Counted from the stretch's first letter, positions 16,516-31,881 are shown. The stretch: 64,000 nucleotides of DNA from Variovorax boronicumulans (GCF_019352895.1 NZ_JAAAFX010000015.1:1-64000); one strand, 5' to 3'. Notes: generated from the sequence alone by a model not told the origin. Translations and numbers: made by a program.

Positions 16516-20028
<3,513 letters not shown>

Positions 20029-20044
20029 TCGGGTCCCGCACAAC

Positions 20045-21142
20045 ATGAGCAGCCTCACCGTCGCCCTCGCCATCCTGGGCGGACTCGTTCTCGCCGGCCT
20101 GGTGGCCTTCAACACCTGGTCTTCGCGCCGCAATGCACCGCGCCAGCCCGATGCGCCGCCGCCCACCGGGCTCGACCCCGCTTCCGCCGGCGAGCGCGCC
20201 GACGACGGGCCCACGCTGCACGTCGACCCGCACCCCGTGCCGGGCAACGAACGCCACGAGCCCTTGTTCGACCCCGACCTGCCCGCGCCCACGGCGCTGC
20301 CGATCCCCACGGCCGACCGCCGCGGCGGGCTCGACCCGCTGATCGACGTGATCGCGCCGGTCTCGCTCGACGGACTGGTCTCGGGCGATGCCGCCATCGC
20401 CGCCATGCCGGCCACGCGCCGCGCGGGCAGCAAGCCGGTCGCGATCGAAGGCCTCAACGAGCACAACGGCGAATGGGAGCCGCCGGTGGCGGGCCAGCGC
20501 TACGGCGCCTTCCAGGTCGGCGTGCAGCTGGCCAACCGCACCGGCGCGCTCAACGAGATCGAGTACTCGGAGTTCGTGGTCAAGGCCCAGGCCTTCGCCG
20601 ACACCCTCAACGGCGCGCCCGAATTTCCCGAGATGCTCGACGAGGTCGCGCGCGCCCGCGAGCTCGACCAGTTCGCCAGCGCGCACGATGCGCAGCTGGG
20701 CTTCGTGCTGCGCGCGCGCCATGCGGCCTGGAGCCCCGGCTATGTGCAGCAGAACGCCGCGCGGCTGGGTTTCGTGGCCGGGCTGATCCCGGGCCGCATG
20801 GTGCTGCCGGCTGGGGAAGCGGGACTGCCGCCGCTGATCGGCCTGTCCTTCGACACCCAGGCCGCGCTGGCCGACGACCCGGCGCAGTCGGCGATCCGCG
20901 AACTCACGCTGAGCCTCGACGTGCCGCAGGTCGACCGTGCCGAGCGCCCCTTCGTGCGCATGCGCGAGTCGGCCGCCACGCTGGCGCGCGAGATGGACGG
21001 CGTCGTGACCGACGGCGACGGCCAGCTGCTGCGCGACGAGACCATGGACGTGATCGGCGCCGACCTCGAGGAGCTCTACGACATGCTCGACTCGCGCGAC
21101 CTGGGCGCGGGCTCGGCGCTGGCGCGGCGCCTGTTCAGCTAG
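20045..21142 (+). CDS. zipA: Cell division protein ZipA-like
   Basis: A 365-residue protein with an N-terminal membrane anchor (residues 4-24), a Pro/Asp-rich linker (about 30-150) and a C-terminal FtsZ-binding-like domain (about 210-340). ZipA tethers the FtsZ ring to the inner membrane. The identification rests on this layout, on the C-terminal domain pattern and on the smc-zipA-ligA gene order, which is conserved in gammaproteobacteria and Burkholderiales; sequence similarity in this family is weak. ATG 20045 lies 16 bases after smc. An unusual feature is a run of acidic and proline residues in the linker, as in other ZipA proteins. Confidence 0.82.
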   Translation: MSSLTVALAILGGLVLAGLVAFNTWSSRRNAPRQPDAPPPTGLDPASAGERADDGPTLHVDPHPVPGNERHEPLFDPDLPAPTALPIPTADRRGGLDPLIDVIAPVSLDGLVSGDAAIAAMPATRRAGSKPVAIEGLNEHNGEWEPPVAGQRYGAFQVGVQLANRTGALNEIEYSEFVVKAQAFADTLNGAPEFPEMLDEVARARELDQFASAHDAQLGFVLRARHAAWSPGYVQQNAARLGFVAGLIPGRMVLPAGEAGLPPLIGLSFDTQAALADDPAQSAIRELTLSLDVPQVDRAERPFVRMRESAATLAREMDGVVTDGDGQLLRDETMDVIGADLEELYDMLDSRDLGAGSALARRLFS

Positions 21143-21240
21143 ATGATTTTTCCGGCGTCGCGTACATGTCCTGTCGCTTCGCCTCCTGTGACTGCCGCGG
21201 TCGGTTCACGCCGGCGCGCGGTGTGCCCGTTCCCGATTGA

Positions 21241-23352
<2,112 letters not shown>

Positions 23353-23473
23353 ACCTTGCACGGCTTCGACGGTTTTTGCCGGGCGGACTTACGCGGTGTT
23401 ACCGGGGTTTGCGTGAGGGACGTCAGCAGAATGTATTTTTGGCGCCGAATGGCGTTGAAAGAAGGAGATTGCT

Positions 23474-23947
23474 ATGAAGATGAACATGCGTCGGTTGGTC
23501 ATGGGCCTGGGCCTGAGCGCCGTGGTGGTGCTGGCCGGATGCGCGGCCTATCCCGCGGGCACCTATTACGACGGCGGCGGCTACAGCAGCGGCGGCTACA
23601 GCGGCAATGCGTACGGCTATGGCGGCGGCTACAACGCCTATGAGGGCGGCTACTACCCCGGCGCGGCCCCGGTCATCATCCAGCAGCCTCCGGTCTATGT
23701 GAACGGCGGCGGCTACTATCGTCGGCCCGACTACCGGGGTGACTACCGTGACCGCGATCGCGGCGACAACGGCCGTCCGGGCTACAACCGCCCGCCGAAC
23801 CGGCCGCCGCAGAACGTGGACCGGCCGAACCGTCCCGATCCGCGTCCGCCGGTCGTGCGTCCGAACCGGCCGGCGCCGTCCTCGGGCTATCCTCAGGTCA
23901 TCCCTGGTCCGTCGGTGGTGCAACCCAATGGCCAGTACAACAACTGA
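23474..23947 (+). CDS. Gly/Tyr- and Pro/Arg-rich lipoprotein, unknown function
   Basis: A 157-residue predicted lipoprotein with lipobox LAGC (C23). The mature chain is of low complexity: a Gly-Tyr-Ser-rich half (about 28-80, repeated GGY/SGG units) followed by a Pro-Arg-Asn-Asp-rich half (about 85-145). No enzymatic domain is visible. Such proteins are common surface or periplasmic proteins in Comamonadaceae and are annotated only by composition. A strong ribosome site (GAAGGAGATT) precedes ATG 23474. Deformylase follows 24 bases later and may be co-transcribed. Confidence 0.8.
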   Translation: MKMNMRRLVMGLGLSAVVVLAGCAAYPAGTYYDGGGYSSGGYSGNAYGYGGGYNAYEGGYYPGAAPVIIQQPPVYVNGGGYYRRPDYRGDYRDRDRGDNGRPGYNRPPNRPPQNVDRPNRPDPRPPVVRPNRPAPSSGYPQVIPGPSVVQPNGQYNN

Positions 23948-23971
23948 GCCTTGAAAAGCGATAGACCGACA

Positions 23972-24511
23972 GTGACCGTTCGAGACATCCTGAAGATGGG
24001 CGATCCGCGCCTCTTGCGCGTCGCCCAGCCCGTGGCCGCCTTCGACACCGACGAACTGCACCTGCTGGTGCGCGACATGTTCGAGACCATGCATGCGGTC
24101 AACGGGGCCGGCCTGGCCGCACCGCAGATCGGGGTCGACCAGCAGATCGTGATCTTCGGCTCCGGCGAGGCCAATCCCCGCTATCCCGACGCGCCGGTGG
24201 TGCCGCGCACGGTGCTGCTCAACCCGGTGATCACGCCGCTGGGCGATGAAGAGGACGAGGGCTGGGAGGGCTGCCTGTCGGTGCCCGGCCTGCGTGGCGT
24301 GGTGCCGCGCTTCGCGAACATCCGCTACACCGGCTTCGACCTGTACGGCGACCCGGTCGACCGCACGGTGAGCGGCTTCCACGCACGCGTGGTGCAGCAC
24401 GAAGTCGATCACCTGCTGGGCAAGCTCTACCCGATGCGGGTGCGCGACTTCACGCGCTTCGGTTTCACCGAGGTGTTGTTCCCGGGGCTCGACGCGTCCG
24501 ACGACGACTGA
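23972..24511 (+). CDS. def: Peptide deformylase
   Basis: A 179-residue Fe/Zn hydrolase that removes the formyl group from nascent proteins. All three motifs are present: GAGLAAPQ (45-52), EGCLS (99-103, metal ligand C101) and HEVDH (143-147, metal-binding histidines and catalytic glutamate). GTG 23972 gives the typical N-terminus [16 protein letters not shown]; an in-frame TTG at 23951 would add seven residues not seen in the family. It is one of possibly several deformylases, since this gene is not next to fmt. Confidence 0.93.
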   Translation: MTVRDILKMGDPRLLRVAQPVAAFDTDELHLLVRDMFETMHAVNGAGLAAPQIGVDQQIVIFGSGEANPRYPDAPVVPRTVLLNPVITPLGDEEDEGWEGCLSVPGLRGVVPRFANIRYTGFDLYGDPVDRTVSGFHARVVQHEVDHLLGKLYPMRVRDFTRFGFTEVLFPGLDASDDD

Positions 24512-24530
24512 TCGAGAACCCGCGGCCGGC

Positions 24531-24935
24531 TCAGTTGTACTTGCCTGCGGCGCCGCCCACGCTCAGGCGACCCGCGCCCAGGAAGGCCACCGCGACCGCG
24601 CCGAACAGGAACATGCCCTGCAGTTCGAGCGCCCAGCCGCCGCTCTTGCCGAGCGCGAACAGGTCGGCCGTGTGCACCAGCCAGAGTGCCACCAGCATGT
24701 TGATCACGATGATCAGCGCGGCTGGGCGGGTATAGAGGCCGATGATCACCAGCGCGGGCGCGACGATCTCTCCGATGTAGACCAGATAGGCCAGCGCCGA
24801 GGGCAGGCCGTGCGAGGCCAGCATGCCACCCACGCCGCTGACGCCCGTGCTGAGCTTGGAAATGCCGTGCAGCAGGATCAGGATGCCCAGCGCCAGGCGC
24901 AGGACGAGTTTTCCGGTGTCGTCGGAACGGGTCAT
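24531..24935 (-). CDS. DoxX-family membrane protein
   Basis: A 134-residue membrane protein with four hydrophobic helices and the N-terminal segment LRLALGILILLHGISKL, characteristic of the DoxX/YphA family. Members are linked to quinone or thiol redox balance, often with oxidoreductases, but have no settled biochemical activity. ATG 24935 has a ribosome site (AAAGGAC) eight bases upstream; an upstream in-frame start at 25001 is not supported. It converges with deformylase and diverges from the amino-acid binding protein. Confidence 0.88.
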   Translation of the reverse strand: MTRSDDTGKLVLRLALGILILLHGISKLSTGVSGVGGMLASHGLPSALAYLVYIGEIVAPALVIIGLYTRPAALIIVINMLVALWLVHTADLFALGKSGGWALELQGMFLFGAVAVAFLGAGRLSVGGAAGKYN

Positions 24936-25075
24936 GTCAAAAGTCCTTTCAAGCCAAGAGGGCCGCATTGTGGGCCAAGTTCGCGCCGTTGCGCACAACA
25001 CGTGCGTCGACGCCCCTGCATCTGCACGGACGCCGGCCGCCCCGTAAACTGCGCGGGCCGTCTTTCGAGGAATCC

Positions 25076-26116
25076 ATGCCCATGAACAAAACGTTTCGCC
25101 CCGCCCTGGCCGTCCTGGCCTCCACCCTTGCGCTGGCCAGCGCCGCGCCCGCCTTCGCCGGCAAGGTGCTCGACACCGTCAAGCAGCGCGGCAGCGTCAA
25201 GTGCGGCGTCACCAACGGCGTGGCCGGCTTCTCGGCACCCGACACCCAAGGCAACTGGTCGGGCCTGGACGTCGACACCTGCCGCGCCGTCGCCGCCGCC
25301 GTGCTGGGCGACGCGAAGAAGGTCGAGTTCGTGCCGCTGAATTCGCAGCAGCGCTTCTCGGCGCTGCAGGCCGGCGAAGTCGACATCCTGGCGCGCAACA
25401 CGACCTGGAACCTCACGCGCGACGCCTCGCTGGGCTTCCACTTCACCACCATCAACTACTACGACGGCCAGGGCTTCCTGGTGCCCAAGAAGATCAAGGT
25501 CACGAGCGCCAAGCAGCTCAAGGGCGCGACCATCTGCACCCAGTCGGGCACCACCAACGAGAAGAACGTGGCCGACTGGTCGAAAGCCCAGGGCATTCCG
25601 GTCAAGACCGTCGTGTTCGAGAGCTTCGAGGCGTCCTTCAAGGCCTTCTTCGCGGGCCGCTGCCAGGCCTTCACCACCGACACTTCGGCGCTGGCCGGCC
25701 TGCGCAACAAGGAAGCGCCGAACCCCGACGACTACATCATCCTGCCCGAGCTGATCTCCAAGGAACCGCTCGCACCCCTGGTGCGCCGCGGCGACGACGA
25801 GTGGTTCGCGATCGTCAAGTGGGTGCCCAACGCGCTGATCGAGGCCGAGGAGGCCGGCATCACCCAGGCCAACATCGACGAGCTCAAGCGCAGCAGCAAG
25901 GACCCGGCGCAGCAGCGGCTCGTGGGCACGGGCGACGACCTGGGCAAGCTCCTGGGCCTGGACAAGGACTGGTCCTACCGCGCGATCAAGGCCGTGGGCA
26001 ACTACGGCGAGATCTTCGAGCGCAACGTCGGTCCGAAGTCGGTGCTCAAGCTGCCGCGCGGTGCGAACAACCTCTGGAACAAGGGCGGCCTTCTGTACGC
26101 GCTGCCGGTCCGGTGA
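25076..26116 (+). CDS. aapJ: Amino-acid ABC transporter binding protein (AapJ-like)
   Basis: A 346-residue periplasmic binding protein of the general L-amino-acid (Aap/Bzt) type. The Sec signal peptide ends near residue 24 (APAFAG). RGSVKCGVTNGVAGFSAPD at the mature N-terminus and the pattern DVDTCRAVAAAVLGD are typical. It is followed by two permease genes that make up an AapQ/AapM pair. A second ATG at 25082 is equally possible. The binding protein should capture glutamate, aspartate, glutamine or several amino acids; specificity is not readable here. Confidence 0.9.
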   Translation: MPMNKTFRPALAVLASTLALASAAPAFAGKVLDTVKQRGSVKCGVTNGVAGFSAPDTQGNWSGLDVDTCRAVAAAVLGDAKKVEFVPLNSQQRFSALQAGEVDILARNTTWNLTRDASLGFHFTTINYYDGQGFLVPKKIKVTSAKQLKGATICTQSGTTNEKNVADWSKAQGIPVKTVVFESFEASFKAFFAGRCQAFTTDTSALAGLRNKEAPNPDDYIILPELISKEPLAPLVRRGDDEWFAIVKWVPNALIEAEEAGITQANIDELKRSSKDPAQQRLVGTGDDLGKLLGLDKDWSYRAIKAVGNYGEIFERNVGPKSVLKLPRGANNLWNKGGLLYALPVR

Positions 26117-26158
26117 TCGCGTCGGGCCGCCTGAGCCATCTGGACGGGCTCTGACCGG

Positions 26159-27163
26159 ATGAGTGATTTCGTGCCGGCATCCCGCCGTGCCGTCTGGCGC
26201 GGGCGCGCCTTGCAGCTTCTGCTGATCGCCGCGGTGGCGGGGGGCGCCTTCTGGCTCGTGCACCACGCGCTCGAGACCCTGCGCGCGCGCGGCGTGCGTT
26301 CGGGTTTCGATTTCCTGCTGCAGTCGGCCGGCTTCGACATCTCCGAAGGCTGGCTCGATTTCGATTCGGGCCAGCCCTTCTGGCGCGCCTTCCTCGCGGG
26401 CCTGATCAACACCGTGCGCGCGGCGGTGCCGGCCGCGCTGATCGCCGTGGCCTTCGGCACGCTGCTGGGCATCGGCCGGCTGGCGCCGCATGCGCTGCTG
26501 CGCGGCCTGTGCGCGACCTACGTCGACACCGTGCGCAACGTGCCGCTGCTGGTGCAGATGCTGATGCTGTACTTCGCGCTGACCCAGCTGCTGCCGGACT
26601 CGATGGAAGCGATCGAGCTGCTGCCGGGCGTCTGGCTCAGCAAGGGCGGGCTCGCGCTGCCCTGGCCGCTGCGCGAGCCGGGCGCGTTCTGGCCCAGCGG
26701 GCTCGACTGGCCCGAGCAGGGCGGCTTCAACGTCACGGGCGGCGCGGCGCTGAGCCCCGAGTACCTGGCGGTGGTGGGCGCGCTCGCGCTCTACACCGCG
26801 GCCTTCGTGGCCGAGATCGTGCGCGCGGGCATCGCCTCGGTGTCGTCGGGGCAGAAGCTCGCGGCGCAGGCGCTGGGCCTGTCGTCCGGCCAGCAGCTGC
26901 GCATCGTGGTGCTGCCGCAGGCGCTGCGCGTGATCGTGCCCTCGCTGACCAACCAGCTGCTGAGCCTGACCAAGAACTCCTCGCTGGCGGTGGCGGTGGG
27001 CTACCCCGAGCTGGTCTCGGTGGCCAACACCTCGCTCAATGCCACCGGCCGCGCCTTCGAATGCATCGCGGTCGTGATGCTCGTCTACCTGCTGCTGTCG
27101 CTGGCCATCTCCGCCGCGATGAATTTCTACAACGCGCGCGTCGCCTTGCGGGGCTGGCAATGA
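26159..27163 (+). CDS. aapQ: Amino-acid ABC transporter permease (AapQ-like)
   Basis: A 334-residue inner-membrane permease of the polar amino-acid family. The large periplasmic insert (about residues 150-200) between membrane segments is typical of AapQ/BztB and longer than in His/Glu-type permeases. The ATPase-coupling loop is GQKLAAQALGLSSGQQLR near residue 236. It starts 42 bases after the binding protein, and its stop overlaps the start of the second permease (ATGA). Confidence 0.9.
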   Translation: MSDFVPASRRAVWRGRALQLLLIAAVAGGAFWLVHHALETLRARGVRSGFDFLLQSAGFDISEGWLDFDSGQPFWRAFLAGLINTVRAAVPAALIAVAFGTLLGIGRLAPHALLRGLCATYVDTVRNVPLLVQMLMLYFALTQLLPDSMEAIELLPGVWLSKGGLALPWPLREPGAFWPSGLDWPEQGGFNVTGGAALSPEYLAVVGALALYTAAFVAEIVRAGIASVSSGQKLAAQALGLSSGQQLRIVVLPQALRVIVPSLTNQLLSLTKNSSLAVAVGYPELVSVANTSLNATGRAFECIAVVMLVYLLLSLAISAAMNFYNARVALRGWQ

Positions 27164-28230
27164 GCACGGCACCGCCGCCGCTCGCCAGCGCCTCGAAGCG
27201 CTGGACCGCCGAGCTGTTCGGCTCGCCCTGGCGTGCGCTGGCCTCGGTGCTGCTGCTGCTCGCGATCGGCTGGGCGGCCCTGCATGCCTTCGAATGGGCC
27301 GTGCTGCATGCGGTGTTCCGTGCCGACGCCGAGGCCTGCCGCGCGGTGCGCCATGGCGCCTGCTGGGGCGTGGTGGCCGAGAAGTGGCGGCCGATGCTGT
27401 TCGGCCGCTATCCCTACGAGGCGCAATGGCGGCCGGCCGTGGCCGTCGTGGTGCTCTCGGCCGTCACCTTGTTGAGCGCCTGGCCGCGCAGCTGGCGCTG
27501 GTGGCTGCTGCCGCTGTGGGTGCTGGCGCTGGCACTGTTCGTGGTGCTGATGCGCGGCGGCGTGGCCGGCCTGGCCTACGTGCCGACCAACCGCTGGGGC
27601 GGCCTGCCGCTGACCATCGGCCTGGCGGTGGTCGGCCTCGCGATGGCCTTCCCGCTGGCACTGCTGCTCGCGCTCGGGCGGCGCTCGCAATGGCCCGCGG
27701 CGCGGGCGCTGTGCGCCACCTACATCGAACTGGTGCGCGGCGTGCCGCTGATCTCGGTGCTGTTCATGGCGTCCTTCCTGCTGCCGCTGCTGTGGCCCGC
27801 GGGCTGGCAGCCCGACGTGCTGGTGCGCGTGCTCGCGGGCCTGTCGCTGTTCGTCGCGGCCTACCTGGCCGAGATCATCCGCGGCGGCCTGCAGGCCGTG
27901 CCGCGCGGCCAGACCGATGCCGCGGTGGCGCTGGGCTTCGGCCGCTGGCCGGTGCAGCGCGACATCGTGCTGCCGCAGGCACTGCGGCTGGTGGTGCCGG
28001 CGCTGACCAACAACGTGGTGGGCACGCTCAAGGACACCTCGCTGGTCACTGTGGTCGGCCTGTTCGAGCTCACCGGCGCGCTGGGCCTGGCGCTGGGCGG
28101 CGACCCGACCTGGCGGCCCTTCTACCTCGAGGGCTACCTGTTCCTCGCGCTGGTGTACTGGGTGATGTGCTTCGGCCTGTCGCGCTACAGCGCCTGGCTC
28201 GAGCGGCGGCTGGGCGCGGGCAACCGGTAG
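27160..28230 (+). CDS. aapM: Amino-acid ABC transporter permease (AapM-like)
   Basis: A 356-residue permease that pairs with the preceding one. The N-terminal third has extra membrane segments and a loop with two cysteines; the C-terminal part carries the coupling loop GQTDAAVALGFGRWPVQRD and the segment LKDTSLVTVVG typical of AapM/BztC. The expected ATPase gene (aapP) does not follow: the next gene, nine bases away, is glnD on the opposite strand. The ATPase must be supplied from elsewhere in the genome. Confidence 0.9.
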   Translation: MSTAPPPLASASKRWTAELFGSPWRALASVLLLLAIGWAALHAFEWAVLHAVFRADAEACRAVRHGACWGVVAEKWRPMLFGRYPYEAQWRPAVAVVVLSAVTLLSAWPRSWRWWLLPLWVLALALFVVLMRGGVAGLAYVPTNRWGGLPLTIGLAVVGLAMAFPLALLLALGRRSQWPAARALCATYIELVRGVPLISVLFMASFLLPLLWPAGWQPDVLVRVLAGLSLFVAAYLAEIIRGGLQAVPRGQTDAAVALGFGRWPVQRDIVLPQALRLVVPALTNNVVGTLKDTSLVTVVGLFELTGALGLALGGDPTWRPFYLEGYLFLALVYWVMCFGLSRYSAWLERRLGAGNR

Positions 28231-28239
28231 CCGGCCGCG

Positions 28240-30846
28240 CTAGGCCGAAAGGGCCTCGATCAGCTCGGTCTCGATCGCGAGCTGGGCGCGCTGCCCCTGC
28301 AGCTCGGGTCCGCTGAGCAGGAAGGTGTCTTCCACCCGTTCGCCCAGGGTCGTGACCTTGGCCAGCTGCAGGTTCAGCTGGTGCCGGGCCAGCACGCGCG
28401 CCACCGCGTAGAGCAGGCCCGCGCGGTCGCTGGCCGAGATGCTCAGCAGCCAGCGCTGGGCCTTGTCGTCGGGGATCAGGCTGATGCGCGGCTGGATCGG
28501 GAAGCTGCGCACGCGGCGCGACACCCGGCCCATGCTCGGCGCCGGCAGCGCGCCGGCCTCGGCCAGCGTCTTGGTCAGGCCGGTCTCGACCATGCTGATC
28601 AGGTCGCGGTAGTGCTCGGGCGCATAGGCCGTGACGATCTGGAAGGTGTCGAGCGCGTAGCCGTTGGTCGCGGTGTGGATCTTGGCGTCGAGAATGCTGA
28701 ACGAGGACTGGTCGAAGTAGCCGCAGATGCGCGCGAACAGATCGCGCTGGTCGGGCGTGTAGACCACCACCTGCAGGCCCTCGCCCACGGGCGAGAGCCG
28801 GGCCCGCACGATCGGCGCGGCCTTGGGGTCGACCGGCACGCCCTTGTGCGGCACGTGACGCGACAGCTGCTTGGTGTGCCAGGCGATCTCCGAGGCGTCG
28901 TGGCGCATGAAGTAGCCCACGTCCAGCGTCTCCCACAGGCCCTTGTGCACCTCGAAGGGCATGGCATGCAAGGCGAGCTGCACCAGCGCCTCGCGCTTGC
29001 GGGCCTCGATCTCGGCGTCGGGGTCGGGCAGGTGGCCGCCCAGCGCGCGCGAGGTGGCGCGGTAGAGGTCCTCCAGCAGCTTGCCCTTCCAGGCGTTCCA
29101 CACGCGCGGCGAGGTGCCGCGGATGTCGGCGATGGTCAGCAGGTACAGCGCGGTCAGGTAGCGCTCGCTGCCCACGCGCTTGGCGAAGGCGGCGATCACC
29201 TCGGGGTCGCTCAGGTCCTGCTTCTGCGCCACCGTGCTCATGGTCAGGTGCTCGGTGACCAGGAACTCGATCAGCTTGCTGTCTTCGCGGCTCACCGCGT
29301 GCAGCCGGCAGAAGCGCTGCACGTCGCGTGCACCCAGCGTCGAATGGTCGCCGCCGCGGCCCTTGGCGATGTCGTGGAACAGCGCCGCCACGTAGAGCAT
29401 CCAGGGCTTGTCCCAGCCGGCCGCGAGCTGCGAGCAGAAGGGGTACTCGTGCGCATGCTCGGCGATGAAGAAGCGCCGCACGTTGCGCAGCACCATCAGG
29501 ATGTGCTGGTCGACCGTGTAGACGTGGAACAGGTCGTGCTGCATCTGGCCCACGATGTCGCGGAAGGGGCGCAGGTAGCGCCCCAGCACCGAGGTCTGGT
29601 TCATCAGCCGGAACGCGTGCGTGATGCCGCGCGGCTGCTGCAGGATGCGCATGAAGGTCGCGTGGTTCGCCGGGTCGTTGCGGAACTTGGCGTCCATCAC
29701 CGAACGCGCGTTGTAGAGCGCGCGCAGCGTGCGTGCCGACAGGCCCTTCACGCCGATGGTCTTCTGGTAGAGCAGGAAGGTCTCGAGGACCGCGTGCGGA
29801 TGCTTGAGGTACAGGTCGTCGCTTGCGACCTCGATCATCCCGGCCTTCTCGAAGAAGCGCTCGTTGATGGGCGTCGGTTCCTCGGCCTGCGGCTTGAGCC
29901 GTTCGCCGATGTTGAGCAGCAGGATCTGGCTGAGCTGCGTGACCGCCTTGGCGGCCCAGTAGTAGCGGCGCATCAGCGCCTCGCTGGCCTTGCGCTGCGA
30001 CAGGGCCTCGTAGCCGAAGGTGGCGGCCACGGCCGTCTGCAGGTCGAACACCAGCCGGTCCTCGCGCCGGTTGGCCGTGACGTGCAGGCGTGCGCGGATC
30101 AGGCTCAGCAGCGCCTCGTTGCGCTTGATCTGCTGGACCTCGAAAGCGGTCGCCAGGCCGTTCTTCGCCAGGTCTTCCCAGCGCTTGCCGAAACCCGCGG
30201 CCTTGGTCATCCAGAGCACGGTCTGCAGGTCGCGCAGGCCGCCCGGCGATTCCTTGCAGTTGGGTTCGAGCGCGTAGGGCGTGTCGTCGAACTTCTGGTG
30301 GCGGTGCCGCATCTCCTGCGACTTGGCCGTGAAGAAGGCCTGCGGGTCGATGGCCGCGCAGAAGCGCTTGCGGAAGGCCGTGTAGAGCTTCTTGTCGCCG
30401 GTGATCAGGCGCGATTCGAGCAGCGAGGTCTGGACCGTGACGTCCTTGGCCGCCTCGTCCAGGCATTCCTCCAGCGTGCGCACGCTGGAGCCGATCTCCA
30501 GCCCCGCGTCCCAGCAGCGGCCGATGAAGGCCTCGAGCCGCGTCGGGTCGACGTTCGAGGCATGCACCTCCGGCAGCAGCAGCAGCACGTCGACGTCGGA
30601 GTAGGGGAACAGCTCGCCGCGGCCGAAGCCGCCGACCGCCACCAGCGCCAGGTCGTTGCCGAAGCCGGCATCGTCCCAGAGCGTGGTCAGCGTTTCGTCG
30701 GCGAGCGCCGAGAACTGGCGCAGCGTGGCGTGGACGCTGCGCGTGGGCGCATGGCCATGGCGCAGCGTGTCGAACAGCGCGAGCTTCTGTGCGCGATGGG
30801 CTTCGCGCAAGGACGCCACGTCGACCGTGTTGGCGACTTCGATCAC
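28240..30846 (-). CDS. glnD: [Protein-PII] uridylyltransferase
   Basis: An 868-residue bifunctional nitrogen sensor that adds or removes UMP on PII according to glutamine level. The nucleotidyltransferase motif GGFGRGELFPYSDVD has the metal ligands D84 and D86 (G72-G73 loop). A central HD hydrolase domain contains LFHDIAKGRGGDHS, and two ACT domains that sense glutamine occupy the last 200 residues. Length matches the family. It lies 19 bases after map on the same strand, forming a map-glnD pair as in many betaproteobacteria. Confidence 0.96.
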   Translation of the reverse strand: MIEVANTVDVASLREAHRAQKLALFDTLRHGHAPTRSVHATLRQFSALADETLTTLWDDAGFGNDLALVAVGGFGRGELFPYSDVDVLLLLPEVHASNVDPTRLEAFIGRCWDAGLEIGSSVRTLEECLDEAAKDVTVQTSLLESRLITGDKKLYTAFRKRFCAAIDPQAFFTAKSQEMRHRHQKFDDTPYALEPNCKESPGGLRDLQTVLWMTKAAGFGKRWEDLAKNGLATAFEVQQIKRNEALLSLIRARLHVTANRREDRLVFDLQTAVAATFGYEALSQRKASEALMRRYYWAAKAVTQLSQILLLNIGERLKPQAEEPTPINERFFEKAGMIEVASDDLYLKHPHAVLETFLLYQKTIGVKGLSARTLRALYNARSVMDAKFRNDPANHATFMRILQQPRGITHAFRLMNQTSVLGRYLRPFRDIVGQMQHDLFHVYTVDQHILMVLRNVRRFFIAEHAHEYPFCSQLAAGWDKPWMLYVAALFHDIAKGRGGDHSTLGARDVQRFCRLHAVSREDSKLIEFLVTEHLTMSTVAQKQDLSDPEVIAAFAKRVGSERYLTALYLLTIADIRGTSPRVWNAWKGKLLEDLYRATSRALGGHLPDPDAEIEARKREALVQLALHAMPFEVHKGLWETLDVGYFMRHDASEIAWHTKQLSRHVPHKGVPVDPKAAPIVRARLSPVGEGLQVVVYTPDQRDLFARICGYFDQSSFSILDAKIHTATNGYALDTFQIVTAYAPEHYRDLISMVETGLTKTLAEAGALPAPSMGRVSRRVRSFPIQPRISLIPDDKAQRWLLSISASDRAGLLYAVARVLARHQLNLQLAKVTTLGERVEDTFLLSGPELQGQRAQLAIETELIEALSA

Positions 30847-30865
30847 GTGGGCGTCTCCCGGTCGA

Positions 30866-31690
30866 TCAGGTGGCCGTCGCGGTCACGAAGGACGGCAGCG
30901 GCGGGCTGCCCGCCGACAGCGTCAGCACCTCGTAGCCGGTCTCGGTCACCAGCACGCTGTGCTCCCACTGGGCCGACAGCGAATGGTCGCGGGTGACGAT
31001 GGTCCAGCCGTCGTAGTTGCCGCCCTTGGCGTCTTCCTTGATGTCGCGCTTGCCGGCGTTGATCATCGGCTCGATGGTGAAGATCATGCCGGGCTTGAGT
31101 TCTTCCATGGTGCCCGGGCGGCCGTAGTGCAGCACCTGCGGCTCTTCGTGGAACTTCTGGCCCACGCCGTGGCCGCAGAACTCGCGCACCACCGAATAGC
31201 CCTGGGCTTCGGCGAACTTCTGGATCGCGTGGCCGACGTCGCCCAGGTGCGCGCCGGGGCGCACCTGCAGGATGCCGTGCCACATCGCCTCGTAGGTCAC
31301 CGAGCACAGCCGCCTGGCCGCGATCGAGGCGTCGCCGATCACGAACATCCGGCTGTTGTCGCCGAACCAGCCGTCCTTGATGACGGTGACATCGATGTTC
31401 ATGATGTCGCCCTTCTTCAGGGGCTTGTCGTTCGGGATGCCGTGGCACACCACGTGGTTGACCGAGGTACACAGCGACTTGGGGAAGGGCACCGAACTCG
31501 CGCCCAGGTAGCCGACCGTGGCCGAGGTGGTGCCTTGGCCGACCATGTACTCCGAGGCGAGGCGGTCGATTTCGTTGGTGGTGATGCCGGGCTTGATGAA
31601 CGGGGTGAGGTAGTCCAGCACCTCCGAGGTCAGGCGGCCGACTGCGCGCATGGCCGCAATGCCTGCCGCGTCGTGATAGGTAATGCTCAT
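30866..31690 (-). CDS. map: Methionine aminopeptidase, type I
   Basis: A 274-residue cobalt/iron-dependent peptidase that removes N-terminal methionine. The five metal ligands are visible: D100, D111, H174, E207 and E243. HVVCHGIPND near residue 79 carries the substrate-binding histidine. ATG 31690 yields the usual MSITYHDAAGI start; the longer frame to 31792 reaches into the purL promoter region. The order map-glnD without rpsB beside it, and divergent to purL, is the local arrangement. Confidence 0.96.
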   Translation of the reverse strand: MSITYHDAAGIAAMRAVGRLTSEVLDYLTPFIKPGITTNEIDRLASEYMVGQGTTSATVGYLGASSVPFPKSLCTSVNHVVCHGIPNDKPLKKGDIMNIDVTVIKDGWFGDNSRMFVIGDASIAARRLCSVTYEAMWHGILQVRPGAHLGDVGHAIQKFAEAQGYSVVREFCGHGVGQKFHEEPQVLHYGRPGTMEELKPGMIFTIEPMINAGKRDIKEDAKGGNYDGWTIVTRDHSLSAQWEHSVLVTETGYEVLTLSAGSPPLPSFVTATAT

Positions 31691-31881
31691 GGCCCAATTA
31701 TCCCATCCGGCATCGCGGCGGGCTGGCGGGCGCATGCATGACCTCTGGCCGGCCGATGGTGCGGGCCGGCGGCTAAAATTCCGGGTTTCCACCGACGGCC
31801 CCAGTCAGCGGCTCTCCGGTGCGCTTTTCGTTCTTTCTTCTTTCACAACCAGCCCAGCCGGCCCCGCCAGCCCATCCGACC

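Noticed and set aside
23356-23643. Small plus-strand frame overlapping the Gly/Tyr-rich lipoprotein.
   Set aside because: The other frame has a strong ribosome site, signal peptide and lipobox; this one has none.
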